Source of the DNA: Candidatus Aminicenantes bacterium UBA647
GTDB lineage: Bacteria > Acidobacteriota > Aminicenantia > UBA2199
Assembly (NCBI GenBank): GCA_002299555.1
Contig: DBOL01000097.1
Coordinates: 1-14,218, forward strand
DNA: 14,218 nt
Direction: 5' to 3'
The notes under the pieces were generated by a model. That model had not been told where the DNA came from. It saw only the letters and a program-made list of their open reading frames with translations, and did no database searches. The first letter of the stretch is position 1. Every line of letters begins with the position of its first letter. A program made the translations under genes and the position numbers. Below are positions 1 to 7,170 of this stretch, in pieces.

Positions 1-30
1 CTGAAGGATTTCATCCCAGGATCAAAATGA
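1..30 (+). CDS. C-terminal end of an upstream gene (partial)
   Basis: The first bases read in frame 1 as LKDFIPGSK followed by a TGA stop at 28-30. The stop overlaps the ATG at 27 of the next gene in an ATGA arrangement, a common sign of translational coupling. An SD for the next gene (AGGA, 18-21) lies inside these codons. Only nine codons are visible, so the product cannot be named. That this is a real coding end is inferred from the overlap geometry. Confidence 0.4.
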   Translation: MKDFIPGSK

Positions 31-437
31 GCTCAATCCCCCCTCTCCCTGTATTTGCGCATGGGAATGATGAAGTAGTGGAGTTATATATTGATGATCA
101 GTTGACAGAAGATTCGATATTGAACTCTTTGAAAAATGCTGCAGGAGAGTTTCTGTTTAATCGTGTTGAGATTGTGAACAACAGGAAGAATTTAAACAAA
201 GATCTAAAATATATCCTTTATGAGATACAAGGGGAGGGTTTGGATTCTTTCAGGAGTGAGGTGGAGAAACTTTTTCTCCCTTCAGATGAAGCGTTTTTCG
301 AAGAAGAAAACTTAAAACTTAAAATAGACTATTCAGACCGGGGGGCAGAAAGGTTTTCAAAAATATACAGGATTATAGATCCTGACAAAGAAAAAACCTG
401 GAACCTGACAAGGAGAAAAATTGTCTTCAAAGATTGA
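27..437 (+). CDS. Hypothetical protein, 136 residues, upstream of TrmH-type methyltransferase
   Basis: I do not recognise this protein. The ATG at 27 has an AGGA ribosome site five bases upstream and overlaps the stop of the preceding frame (ATGA). The protein is soluble-looking and charged, with no signal peptide, membrane segment or cysteine pattern. The N-terminus is proline-rich (SIPPLPVF), the middle is acidic (residues about 80-100, FLPSDEAFFEEENLKLKIDY), and the C-terminus is basic (TRRKIVFKD). Its last 17 bases overlap the methyltransferase gene, whose SD (AGGAG, 411-415) sits within its final codons, so the two are probably co-translated. That makes a role connected with RNA modification or ribosome assembly conceivable, but this rests on context only. 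It is likely a real gene because the overlaps and ribosome sites fit on both sides. Confidence 0.7.
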   Translation: MSSIPPLPVFAHGNDEVVELYIDDQLTEDSILNSLKNAAGEFLFNRVEIVNNRKNLNKDLKYILYEIQGEGLDSFRSEVEKLFLPSDEAFFEEENLKLKIDYSDRGAERFSKIYRIIDPDKEKTWNLTRRKIVFKD

Positions 438-1194
438 ACATATAAGTTCAGATAAAAGCATTAAAGTAAAGACCCTTATCTCCCGTAAAGATGAGTTGTT
501 TATCTTTGAAGGAGAAAAACTGGTGTTGGATATTATTGGGAAGAACTTCATTCCCAGCATCCTGGTCGTTAATGATGACCAAAGGGGAAAATTCGATTCT
601 ATTCCATTGGAAGGCTCAAATGTGTGGTATGTATCAGAAAAAGTGATCAGGAAGATATCCTCTTTTAAAAGTCCTCCTGCAATTATTGCTGTATATGAAA
701 AGCTTCCTGAGAACCCGGGATTTTATGATAACAAAGTTATTTTTGTACTGGACAATATACAGGACCCGGGGAATCTTGGTTCCGCATTCAGATGTGCTGC
801 TGCTTTTGGGGTCAGGTCGATCGCTCTTACCGGGGAAAGTGTGAAACTGACAAATGCAAAATTTCTAAGGACTGCCCAAAATTCTGTTTTTTATTTGTCG
901 GTTGAAAAGTTGAACTCTCTTGAAAATTTTATTGATGAAGCAGAAAAAAGGAAATATAATATTTATCTGACTTCATCTCATAAACAGAAAAGACCAGTCC
1001 CAATTGAGGCTGTCAAATTACCTGCAGTGATAGTATTGGGAAACGAAGGGAAAGGTGTTGATGGGAATCTCTTCAGCAGGTATCAGTCGGTTCAGATCGA
1101 ACAGACAGACCTTGTTGAGTCACTCAACGCCGGGATCAGTGGCTGTATATTAATGAAAATGATCTCGGGGCATTTTGGATTAATTAAATCCTGA
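421..1194 (+). CDS. TrmH/SpoU family RNA 2'-O-methyltransferase
   Basis: A cytoplasmic SPOUT-fold enzyme that transfers a methyl group from S-adenosylmethionine to a ribose 2'-OH in rRNA or tRNA. An N-terminal substrate-binding region (about residues 15-95) precedes the three SpoU motifs. Motif 1 is DNIQDPGNLGSAFR (111-124, with conserved N and R), motif 2 is VLGNEGKGV (205-213) and motif 3 is ESLNAGISGCILM (233-245), which forms the knotted SAM pocket. The length of 257 residues is typical of two-domain TrmH/RlmB-like proteins. The start is TTG at 421, chosen because AGGAG at 411-415 lies five bases upstream. It overlaps the preceding gene by 17 bases. The exact target nucleotide cannot be told from sequence. 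The gene converges on the DUF711 gene with nine bases between stops and no clear terminator. Confidence 0.92.
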   Translation: MSSKIEHISSDKSIKVKTLISRKDELFIFEGEKLVLDIIGKNFIPSILVVNDDQRGKFDSIPLEGSNVWYVSEKVIRKISSFKSPPAIIAVYEKLPENPGFYDNKVIFVLDNIQDPGNLGSAFRCAAAFGVRSIALTGESVKLTNAKFLRTAQNSVFYLSVEKLNSLENFIDEAEKRKYNIYLTSSHKQKRPVPIEAVKLPAVIVLGNEGKGVDGNLFSRYQSVQIEQTDLVESLNAGISGCILMKMISGHFGLIKS

Positions 1195-1203
1195 AAAGTG
1201 ATG

Positions 1204-2223
1204 TCAGAGTTTCCTGAGGATAACATCTTTGAGATATTTATTGTTAAAGGATGATCTTTCACCTATCTTTGATTTTCCGTCACAGACAAATCTTGCAGCC
1301 AAAGGTTTCTTGTATTTATCAGATAATCCAGAAAGGAGTTTAAGTATCTGAAGTATACGTTCAGGAGATTCGTTTATTGCAATGGGATATGTGTCGATTC
1401 CGAGGCCTGAATGAAGGGAAAGGAATAAATTTCTTTCGATTGAAAAATTACCGGATTCATATTCCTCTGCCAGTTCGAAATCTTCAAGACAGGGGAACAT
1501 TATGCCACATAGCCCTGCCGGGGAAGGATTATTGTCTTTAATAAACCTGGATATTCTTAAAAATATATCAGAAGTTACGGCATCAGAAAATGATCTTTCC
1601 ATCTTTCTTATGATATTAACAAGGCTGCTTTTTCCTGAATACAGGGGTGCAATGGAGGAATCTATTCCGATGAATTTGTCCTCTTTGAAGATACTGGCTA
1701 TTTCCAGCCACGATTTTTCCATTTTTGAGAACCACTCTTCTATGGAGGAACACCCGGCGGATAGATCTGTAGGCTGCATTCCGATCGAGAAACCCTGAGT
1801 TTCAAAGTTGGAAGAGGGGAAAAAGGGAGATGAATTGACATTGTTGAAAGTGAATGCAAAATTGAAAGTTTTTTCAGGCTTTTCTTTTATGATCCGGAAC
1901 AGGAGATTTACATCCTCAGGAATGACACCTCCTGAAGGCTCAATGTTAAATGATACATTTTCAGCTTCCAGAAAATGATCGAGCTCAGCCTCGGCCTTGC
2001 TTCGCTCTATTGTACCTGCACTAATGAATATGGAAGGGTCAAGGTCAAGACTCGTTGCATCCTGCAGGAACATATTCCCGGGACACACTCTTAAGGTTTG
2101 CAGAATATAGCCCGCTGACTCGAGATCTCTTTTTTTTGACTCAAGGTTTTTTAATGTCTCCCCGGTGATATTATTCTCAAAGGCACATAAAGTTCTGATT
2201 ACCTTATTGGATTCCAATGTCAT
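1204..2223 (-). CDS. DUF711 family protein
   Basis: The 339-residue protein matches the DUF711 family (the group that includes UPF0210 proteins), whose biochemical role is not established. Family-like motifs include FIGIDSSIAPL (184-194), GLCGIMFPCLED (237-248) and SGLGIDTYPI (272-281). An N-terminal stretch, IRTLCAF, resembles the family's first strand. There is no signal peptide or membrane segment, so it is probably cytoplasmic. The length is at the short end, since UPF0210 members run to about 450 residues. The start at 2223 has only a distant AGGA (about 12 bases upstream), so start placement is less certain than the family assignment. The gene is divergent from mntP across a 131-base spacer with inverted repeats and could share regulation with it. 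Confidence 0.8.
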   Translation of the reverse strand: MTLESNKVIRTLCAFENNITGETLKNLESKKRDLESAGYILQTLRVCPGNMFLQDATSLDLDPSIFISAGTIERSKAEAELDHFLEAENVSFNIEPSGGVIPEDVNLLFRIIKEKPEKTFNFAFTFNNVNSSPFFPSSNFETQGFSIGMQPTDLSAGCSSIEEWFSKMEKSWLEIASIFKEDKFIGIDSSIAPLYSGKSSLVNIIRKMERSFSDAVTSDIFLRISRFIKDNNPSPAGLCGIMFPCLEDFELAEEYESGNFSIERNLFLSLHSGLGIDTYPIAINESPERILQILKLLSGLSDKYKKPLAARFVCDGKSKIGERSSFNNKYLKDVILRKL

Positions 2224-2247
2224 AAAGACATATTATCCTAATCAAAT

Positions 2248-2266
2248 TCTTATCACAAGGATAAGA
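2248..2266. repeat. Inverted repeat TCTTATC-N5-GATAAGA in the DUF711/mntP spacer
   Basis: The sequence shows a perfect 7-bp inverted repeat, TCTTATC ACAAG GATAAGA. It lies upstream of the putative mntP -35 box and within the upstream region of the divergent DUF711 gene. A related alternative pairing, TTATCC (2233-2238) with GGATAA (2259-2264), overlaps it. The position suits a repressor or activator site serving one or both genes. The protein that might bind is unknown. Confidence 0.4.
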
Positions 2267-2277
2267 TTCACATCCTA

Positions 2278-2306
2278 TTGACTTGAGCAATATTACATGT
2301 TAATTC
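2278..2306 (+). promoter_or_regulatory. Putative sigma70-type promoter of mntP
   Basis: TTGACT (2278-2283) is followed after 17 bases by TAATTC (2301-2306), with an extended TG one base before the -10. The -35 is strong but the -10 is poor (TAA only). The predicted transcript would start near 2313, giving a leader of about 42 bases that is mostly the hairpin at 2316-2344. The same TTGACT box occurs in the promoters at 11750-11778 and 13766-13794. Confidence 0.5.
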
Positions 2307-2315
2307 TTACAAACT

Positions 2316-2344
2316 GTTCATCTTTCTAGAATAAAAAGATGAAC
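2316..2344 (+). promoter_or_regulatory. Perfect 10-bp stem-loop or operator just before the mntP start
   Basis: GTTCATCTTT (2316-2325) and AAAGATGAAC (2335-2344) are exact reverse complements separated by nine bases (CTAGAATAA), with one further U-G pair possible outside. The element ends 10 bases before the mntP ATG, covering the predicted transcript start and leader. It could be a dimeric-repressor operator or an mRNA hairpin controlling ribosome access. No canonical SD is visible in the remaining leader. It does not resemble the much longer yybP-ykoY manganese riboswitch. Confidence 0.6.
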
Positions 2345-2354
2345 GAAAACAGCT

Positions 2355-2918
2355 ATGGATATAACAACTCTGATTTTTATTGCAATTGGCCTTTCAATGG
2401 ATTCCTTTGCCGTGTCTGTTGTAAATGGGTTTTATATAAAAGAGTTGACGTTAAAGAAGGTTGTATTAATAGCTTCTTCTTTCGCTGTATTTCAGACCAT
2501 GATGCCTGTTCTTGGATGGTTTGCAGGTGGAACGATAGAGGCATATATCAGGAATACGGATCATTGGATAGCATTTTGCATCCTCATCTATCTGGGTGTC
2601 AGAATGATATACAATAGCGATGGGAAAGGAAATCCGTCTTCCTTCAATAAAATTAAATATTCCACAATTTTCACTCAGTCTTTTGCCACAAGCATTGATG
2701 CTCTTGCAGTAGGGTTAAGTTTTGCAGTCCTTAAGGTTCAGATCCTGGGACCGGTTCTAATTATTGGTCTCACAACTTTCATCTTCTCTATTGCAGGTCT
2801 TTATGCAGGAAAGATATCAGGAAGAAGATTCCACCGAAGTTCAGAGATCACCGGAGGAATAATACTTATCCTTATCGGGGGAAAAATATTGATAGAACAC
2901 TTACTTATGCACCATTAA
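2355..2918 (+). CDS. mntP: Manganese efflux pump MntP
   Basis: An inner-membrane exporter that removes excess Mn(II) from the cytoplasm. The 187-residue protein is a typical MntP (DUF204), with six hydrophobic segments arranged as two three-helix halves. The hallmark intramembrane acidic motifs are present: GLSMDSFAVS with Asp16, and ATSIDALAVGLS with Asp115. The C-terminus ends with the family's GGIILILIGGKILIEH segment. The start is set by alignment of the N-terminal MDITTLIFIAIGLSMDSF to the family. The ATG at 2339 is in another frame and gives no family match. No good SD precedes 2355, while a perfect hairpin ends 10 bases upstream, so translational or operator control is plausible. The gene stands alone after a divergent DUF711 gene and is followed by an intergenic repeat. 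Confidence 0.93.
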   Translation: MDITTLIFIAIGLSMDSFAVSVVNGFYIKELTLKKVVLIASSFAVFQTMMPVLGWFAGGTIEAYIRNTDHWIAFCILIYLGVRMIYNSDGKGNPSSFNKIKYSTIFTQSFATSIDALAVGLSFAVLKVQILGPVLIIGLTTFIFSIAGLYAGKISGRRFHRSSEITGGIILILIGGKILIEHLLMHH

Positions 2919-2930
2919 AAATAATTGACT

Positions 2931-2980
2931 AAAGGTGCCTCACGCTCTATACAGGATTGGTGACTCCGTGTCCCCTTTTA
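2931..2980 (+). repeat. Dispersed intergenic repeat, copy A
   Basis: This intergenic element runs from AAAGGTGCCT to GTGTCCCCTTTT. Its core GGATTGGTGACTCCGTGT (2954-2971) is an exact reverse complement of 7205-7222 in copy B. The whole element aligns with the right half of copy C (about 8534-8585): both read AAAGGTG, then a CTCTAT block, then GGTTGGTGA or GATTGGTGA, then TCC(C/T)CTTTT. The ends are short inverted repeats (AAAGG and CCTTT). It lies between mntP and the YddG-like gene. Confidence 0.75.
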
Positions 2981-2984
2981 AGCA

Positions 2985-3012
2985 TTTAAGCCCCATTTTA
3001 TTTTTGCTTAAA
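2985..3012 (+). repeat. Inverted repeat TTTAAGC / GCTTAAA upstream of the exporter gene
   Basis: TTTAAGC (2985-2991) pairs perfectly with GCTTAAA (3006-3012) across a 14-base pyrimidine-rich loop. A second TTTTAAGC at 2976-2983 gives an alternative left arm, making a short direct repeat. The element follows repeat copy A and lies about 20 bases before the exporter start. It could be a weak terminator of mntP transcription or an operator. The sequence does not decide between these. Confidence 0.3.
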
Positions 3013-3032
3013 AAACTATTATTAACTATCCT

Positions 3033-4007
3033 TTGTTCATGGGATTCCAGGAAAGATCACCCTCCACTTTGATGGGATTATCAGCCATTTTATTCTGGAG
3101 TACCACCATTGCTTTTTCCAGAGATTTAATAGAAATAATGGGTGTTCTAAATACTGCTTTCTTCCTTTTCGGTATTAGCGGGAGCTTGTTATTGATTGTA
3201 GAATTTATTAAATATAAAAAAAAAATTATTCCCATTATTAAAACTATTCCACTAAAATATTTTTATAAAGTGGGGATTTTTTTTGCTGGATATATGGTGC
3301 TTTTTTATTTTGCATTAGGCAGGGCCACTTCCAAAGAGGCAGTACTTGTGGTGGGACTTCTTAATTATTTGTGGCCGGCATTCTGTTTTATTTTTTCAAT
3401 AATTATTCTTAAAAACAAACCCCGAAAATTGTTGCTGACAATTGGAATTCTAATTTCTTTTGGAGGAACAATTGTAGCTTTAACCGGTACTAATACTTTT
3501 AGTTTTGAACTGATGAAAAAAAGTATCGGACAAAACGTTTTCCCATATTTACTGGCATTTTTTGCTGCGATCTCCTGGGGAGCCTACTCTAATTTGACCA
3601 GAAAATATCAGTTCAAAAATGATACAATTGTGTTACCTGTTCTATTCTTAATTTCATCATTGTTTATTCTGACTGTTATTCTCCTGGAGGGAAATTTAAA
3701 AGGATTAAATTATATTTTCACCCTTTCTCCATCCCAATATTTCAAATTTATATACCTTATCCTTTTTCCCTCAACACTTTCCTACTTCTTTTGGGATAGA
3801 GCTATGAAAAAAGGTGACAAAAAACTTGTAACATCCTTTTCCTATTTAATCCCCCTTCTTTCAACCCTTACAACAGGATTTATTTTAGATATAAGAATGG
3901 GTGCAAATATAGGAATAGCAGCTCTCTTAATAATTACCGGGGCTATATTTTGCAATATGGGGATTGATGAAAAGACGTCAACAATTGGAAAGTCTGTTAA
4001 AGTGTGA
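3033..4007 (+). CDS. DMT-superfamily transporter, YddG-like (aromatic amino acid exporter type)
   Basis: An inner-membrane protein of 322-324 residues with about ten hydrophobic helices, as in EamA/DMT exporters. Two segments recall the E. coli aromatic amino acid exporter YddG: GLSAILFWSTTIAFSR near the N-terminus and VVGLLNYLWPAFCFIF in the middle. The PYLLAFFAAISWGAYSNLTR segment opening the second half also fits. Export of amino acids or similar metabolites is inferred from the family. The start could be TTG at 3033 or ATG at 3039. Neither has a good SD, and ATG 3039 matches the usual family N-terminus better. The gene looks richer in A and T than its neighbours, contains a run of ten A at 3216-3225, and follows repeat copy A, so acquisition by transfer is possible. 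Confidence 0.85.
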   Translation: MFMGFQERSPSTLMGLSAILFWSTTIAFSRDLIEIMGVLNTAFFLFGISGSLLLIVEFIKYKKKIIPIIKTIPLKYFYKVGIFFAGYMVLFYFALGRATSKEAVLVVGLLNYLWPAFCFIFSIIILKNKPRKLLLTIGILISFGGTIVALTGTNTFSFELMKKSIGQNVFPYLLAFFAAISWGAYSNLTRKYQFKNDTIVLPVLFLISSLFILTVILLEGNLKGLNYIFTLSPSQYFKFIYLILFPSTLSYFFWDRAMKKGDKKLVTSFSYLIPLLSTLTTGFILDIRMGANIGIAALLIITGAIFCNMGIDEKTSTIGKSVKV

Positions 4008-4060
4008 AAATATCGGAGAAGATGTGTAAGACAAAATATGGTATTATTTAAAAAAAGAAC

Positions 4061-4585
4061 ATGAAAAAAATATTAGCTTTTTCAGGCAGTAACAGTTCAC
4101 AATCTATTAACCATGAGCTGGTTGCTTATATCGGGTCATTGATAAAAGATCATTCAATAAAAGTTATTAAGCTTACGGATTTTGATATCCCTATGTTTAG
4201 TGAGGATTTGGAGAGGGGGGGATTCCCCGAAGATCTTAAAAAATTACATTCTGAGATAGTCAAGCATGATGGATTGATAATGTCAGTACCGGAACACAAT
4301 GGAAGTCTTCCGGCTTTCTTCAAGAACATCCTCGACTGGTTATCAAGATTTGACAGACCTTTCCTTGCAGGGATAAAGATATTTCTGACGAGTACTTCTC
4401 CGGGAGGGCGTGGAGGGAGGTCATCTCTTGATGCTGCGAAGACATTACTTCCTTACTTTAAAGGGGAAATTGTTGATTCATTCAGTCTTAGTTTTTTTTC
4501 AAAGAATTTTTCCGAAGGTATAACTGATCAGGATAAAAATGATGAGTTAAAAAATTCGTTACTACATTTCCTGGATAACCTTTAG
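4061..4585 (+). CDS. NADPH-dependent FMN reductase family protein (flavodoxin fold)
   Basis: A 174-residue cytoplasmic flavoprotein of the NADPH-dependent FMN reductase/azoreductase family, which reduces flavins, quinones or other small acceptors. The N-terminal strand and phosphate loop for FMN are visible as ILAFSGSNSSQSIN (4-17). The flavin-contacting segment SVPEHNGSLPAFFKNILDW lies in the middle of the protein (about 95-114). The loop TSTSPGGRGGRSSLD follows at about 121-135. The length is standard for the family. Only a weak A/G-rich sequence (AAAAAAGAAC) precedes the ATG. The gene is 53 bases after the exporter and 32 bases before the ATP-grasp gene on the same strand, so transcription together is likely. 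The physiological substrate cannot be read from sequence. Confidence 0.87.
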   Translation: MKKILAFSGSNSSQSINHELVAYIGSLIKDHSIKVIKLTDFDIPMFSEDLERGGFPEDLKKLHSEIVKHDGLIMSVPEHNGSLPAFFKNILDWLSRFDRPFLAGIKIFLTSTSPGGRGGRSSLDAAKTLLPYFKGEIVDSFSLSFFSKNFSEGITDQDKNDELKNSLLHFLDNL

Positions 4586-4617
4586 AGAAACTTACAAAAT
4601 AGATATTCGGAGCAAAG

Positions 4618-5784
4618 ATGATAATTTTAGATAAACCATATATTTCGAAACATGTTATTCAAACTATTATAAAGAACAAATATCCGGTCTTAAGGAATGA
4701 AGTTTCTGAATCAATCTTTAATTCCGATCAGACAGAGCTGATTAATGATTCTGATGCAATCTTAATGTACAGAGAAGACCCTGACAAGAGAGTTTATTCA
4801 ATTTCTGAAAACTCTATTGAATGGATAGTAAAAAATCTCTCATTTTCAGAACTTCCCGATAAAATTGATATCTTTAAAAATAAAGTAAGATTCAGGGATC
4901 TCACAAGGGAACTTTTTCCGGATCTGTTTTATAAAGAAGTAAATTTTGAAGACTTAAAAAAAATTAATGTTGAAGAATTATCCATGCCTGTGATACTGAA
5001 GCCTTCGGTGGGGTTTTTCAGTGTAGGAGTTAAGAAGATCAAATTTCCGGAAGAGTGGGTACACTTAGTTGATGATATCAATAGTGAGATGAACCGTCTT
5101 GGAGATGCCTATCCGACTGAAGTACTTGATATCAGAAAATTTATTATTGAAGAATTTATAGAGGGGGAAGAATATGCAATTGATGCATATTTCAATGGCG
5201 AAGGCGAACCTGTAATTCTTGGAATATTGAAACATGTATTCTCCTCTGATGATGATGTCGGAGACCGACTCTATATGACCTCAAAAAAGATCATTCTTGA
5301 TAATCTTAAACTATTTGGCGGGTTTCTTAAAGATATAGGCAGACTTGCAAAATTACGAAATTTTCCACTCCATATTGAAGTAAGGAAAAATGATAAAGGG
5401 GAGATAGTTCCTATCGAAATAAACCCGATGAGGTTCGGTGCTTGGTGTACAACTGCCGATGCAACTTCATTCTCATTTCAGATGAATCCGTATGAATACT
5501 TTTTCTCAGATCGGAAACCTGATTGGGGTCATATTCTCGAGAATAAAGATGGGAAGATCTTCAGTATGATTGTTTTGGATAATACTACAGGTGTAAAAGC
5601 AGACCAGATTAATAGCTTTGATCATAATAATCTATTATCAAATTTTAAAACTGTTTTGGAATTCAGAAAAATCGATCATAAGATATATAATGTTTTCGGA
5701 TTTATTTTTATTGAAACCGATGATAGTGACATCTCAGAACTGAACTGGATCCTGAATTCTGACCTAAAAGATTTTATTTCCTGA
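4618..5784 (+). CDS. ATP-grasp domain protein
   Basis: A 388-residue cytoplasmic enzyme predicted to join a carboxylate to an amine, thiol or similar nucleophile through an acyl-phosphate, using ATP and Mg. An N-terminal pre-ATP-grasp region (1-90) leads into the ATP-grasp core. The core has the Lys of PVILKPSVGFFSVG (Lys128), the hinge FIIEEFIEGEEYAIDAY (175-191), and the metal-binding PIEINPMRFGAWC (Glu267 and Asn269). The C-terminal region (about 300-388) is unassigned. The start has GGAG at 4609-4612, five bases upstream. The substrate is unknown. The gene follows a flavin reductase-like gene by 32 bases, and a YddG-like exporter lies further upstream, so a small make-and-export pathway is possible but unproven. 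Confidence 0.85.
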   Translation: MIILDKPYISKHVIQTIIKNKYPVLRNEVSESIFNSDQTELINDSDAILMYREDPDKRVYSISENSIEWIVKNLSFSELPDKIDIFKNKVRFRDLTRELFPDLFYKEVNFEDLKKINVEELSMPVILKPSVGFFSVGVKKIKFPEEWVHLVDDINSEMNRLGDAYPTEVLDIRKFIIEEFIEGEEYAIDAYFNGEGEPVILGILKHVFSSDDDVGDRLYMTSKKIILDNLKLFGGFLKDIGRLAKLRNFPLHIEVRKNDKGEIVPIEINPMRFGAWCTTADATSFSFQMNPYEYFFSDRKPDWGHILENKDGKIFSMIVLDNTTGVKADQINSFDHNNLLSNFKTVLEFRKIDHKIYNVFGFIFIETDDSDISELNWILNSDLKDFIS

Positions 5785-5866
5785 TTTTATTCTTCTCAAC
5801 TATTAATGTAGCAGGAAAATTTATCAATGCTTGTCTAAATAGTAAGAATTGATTGAAGGAGACAAT

Positions 5867-7168
5867 ATGAGTAATGATTTATTTAAAACTGAAATACTGG
5901 GAGACGATCTTCATGCCACAAAAATGTCTTCTTCGAATATTGAACCGAATGAAATATTAAGTCACCCTGATGGGAGTTTAAAGTCTGGAACAATTACAGG
6001 GGGACTTTCATCAAAGACACTTCTTCCAACTCTTCAACAAAGTCCGGAGGGGGTGAAGCTGGTTGCAGGTCAAAGTAACAGGTATGAATCGAAACGACTC
6101 CTGGGGAAAGGTGGTGGTGGAGAAGTAGAGCTTGTTCTTGATAAGGATATCTTCCGCCTCGTTGCAATAAAAAGATTGAGGAAGGAGCTTCATAGTGCTT
6201 CTCTCCTAATGCGCTTTATTGATGAAATAAGGATAGTCGGACATCTCGAACATCCGAATATTGTTCCGATCCATGATGTAGGTAAGGATGAGAACGGTCA
6301 ATACTATTTTATAATGAAATATGTCTACGGAGAAACTCTACAACAGATAATTGAAAAGTTAAGGTCTGGTAATAGGGAATATCATAAAAAATACATATTT
6401 CATCAACGTATTAATATATTCAGAGAAATATTAAAAGCTGTTGAGTTTGCACATTATAATGGGATTATTCACAGGGACTTAAAACCGGCAAATATAATGG
6501 TAGGGCCTCATGGAGAGGTGATGGTGATGGATTGGGGGATAGCAAAAAGAATAAGAGGAGAAAAGCCAAAATCAGGTGTTGGGTCAGGAGTTGATGAACT
6601 TGAGCGTAAGATAAAAGATATGGGAGTTGAGACTTCACCCGGGGAAGGATTTGGCCAAACTGAAAATGATTCAATAATAGGAACTCCTGCATATATGGCA
6701 CCGGAACAAGTTTCAAAACAACCTCATGATGACAGGACAGATATTTATAGTTTGTCTGCACTTTTTTATGAATTTCTAACTTTAAAACCCTATTTGACAA
6801 CCAAGAATTCAATGAAAGAAGTGCTGAAAGCGGTTTTAAAAGAGAAGCCGAAATTTGCAATGAACGTACGAAATAAATTCCAACCTGCTGTTCCAGCCGA
6901 CCTTTCTCATATCCTTGCAAAAGGATTGCAGAAGAACCCTGAAAAAAGGTATGACTCTGTGAGAGATATCCAGCTGGTTGTGGACAACATAATGTCCGGG
7001 CACACGCCGGTCCAATGCCCATTTACTTTTACAAAACGCTCTTACCAGGGACTGATCAATTTAGTAACGAAATATCCGATGAGTGGTGTAATGTTCTTTC
7101 TAATGCTCGTTTTCTTTTCAGTTTTGGGGTTCTGGTACCTATTCGGTGAGATACTGCAGGTTTTTTAA
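5867..7168 (+). CDS. Hanks-type Ser/Thr protein kinase, single C-terminal membrane anchor
   Basis: A 433-residue kinase that phosphorylates Ser/Thr on target proteins. ATG 5867 is chosen over an upstream TTG at 5849 because AAGGAG (5856-5861) sits five bases before it. Residues 1-70 form a low-complexity Ser/Thr-rich leader. The kinase core shows the glycine loop GKGGGGEV (80-87), VAIK (Lys102), a probable helix-C Glu120, the catalytic loop HRDLKPAN (202-209), DWG (222-224) in place of DFG, and GTPAYMAPEQ (272-281). The activation segment carries about 40 extra residues between DWGIAKRI and GTPAY. A hydrophobic segment (about 405-427) anchors the protein, and only a few residues follow it, so there is no external sensor domain. 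All catalytic residues are present, so it should be active. The input signal and substrates are unknown. Confidence 0.92.
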   Translation: MSNDLFKTEILGDDLHATKMSSSNIEPNEILSHPDGSLKSGTITGGLSSKTLLPTLQQSPEGVKLVAGQSNRYESKRLLGKGGGGEVELVLDKDIFRLVAIKRLRKELHSASLLMRFIDEIRIVGHLEHPNIVPIHDVGKDENGQYYFIMKYVYGETLQQIIEKLRSGNREYHKKYIFHQRINIFREILKAVEFAHYNGIIHRDLKPANIMVGPHGEVMVMDWGIAKRIRGEKPKSGVGSGVDELERKIKDMGVETSPGEGFGQTENDSIIGTPAYMAPEQVSKQPHDDRTDIYSLSALFYEFLTLKPYLTTKNSMKEVLKAVLKEKPKFAMNVRNKFQPAVPADLSHILAKGLQKNPEKRYDSVRDIQLVVDNIMSGHTPVQCPFTFTKRSYQGLINLVTKYPMSGVMFFLMLVFFSVLGFWYLFGEILQVF

Positions 7169-7170
7169 AC

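Noticed and set aside
1195..1203. A bidirectional terminator between the convergent methyltransferase and DUF711 genes
   Set aside because: The nine-base gap and its edges offer at most a 5-bp distant pairing (ATCCT/AGGAT) with no T-run, so no terminator is supported.
2267..2354. A yybP-ykoY manganese riboswitch upstream of mntP
   Set aside because: The leader predicted from the promoter is about 42 bases, far too short, and the conserved loops of that riboswitch are not seen.
2339..2617. Open frame starting with ATG at 2339
   Set aside because: It overlaps mntP in another frame, gives a cysteine- and tryptophan-rich sequence with no family pattern, and mntP is clearly the real gene.
5849..5866. 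TTG at 5849 as an earlier start of the kinase
   Set aside because: The bases between 5849 and 5867 contain the AAGGAG ribosome site itself, which is correctly spaced for ATG 5867. The extra residues would encode the SD.
6465..7022. 185-residue open frame antisense to the kinase
   Set aside because: It mirrors the conserved kinase coding sequence, has no ribosome site and shows no domain pattern. It is a shadow of codon bias.
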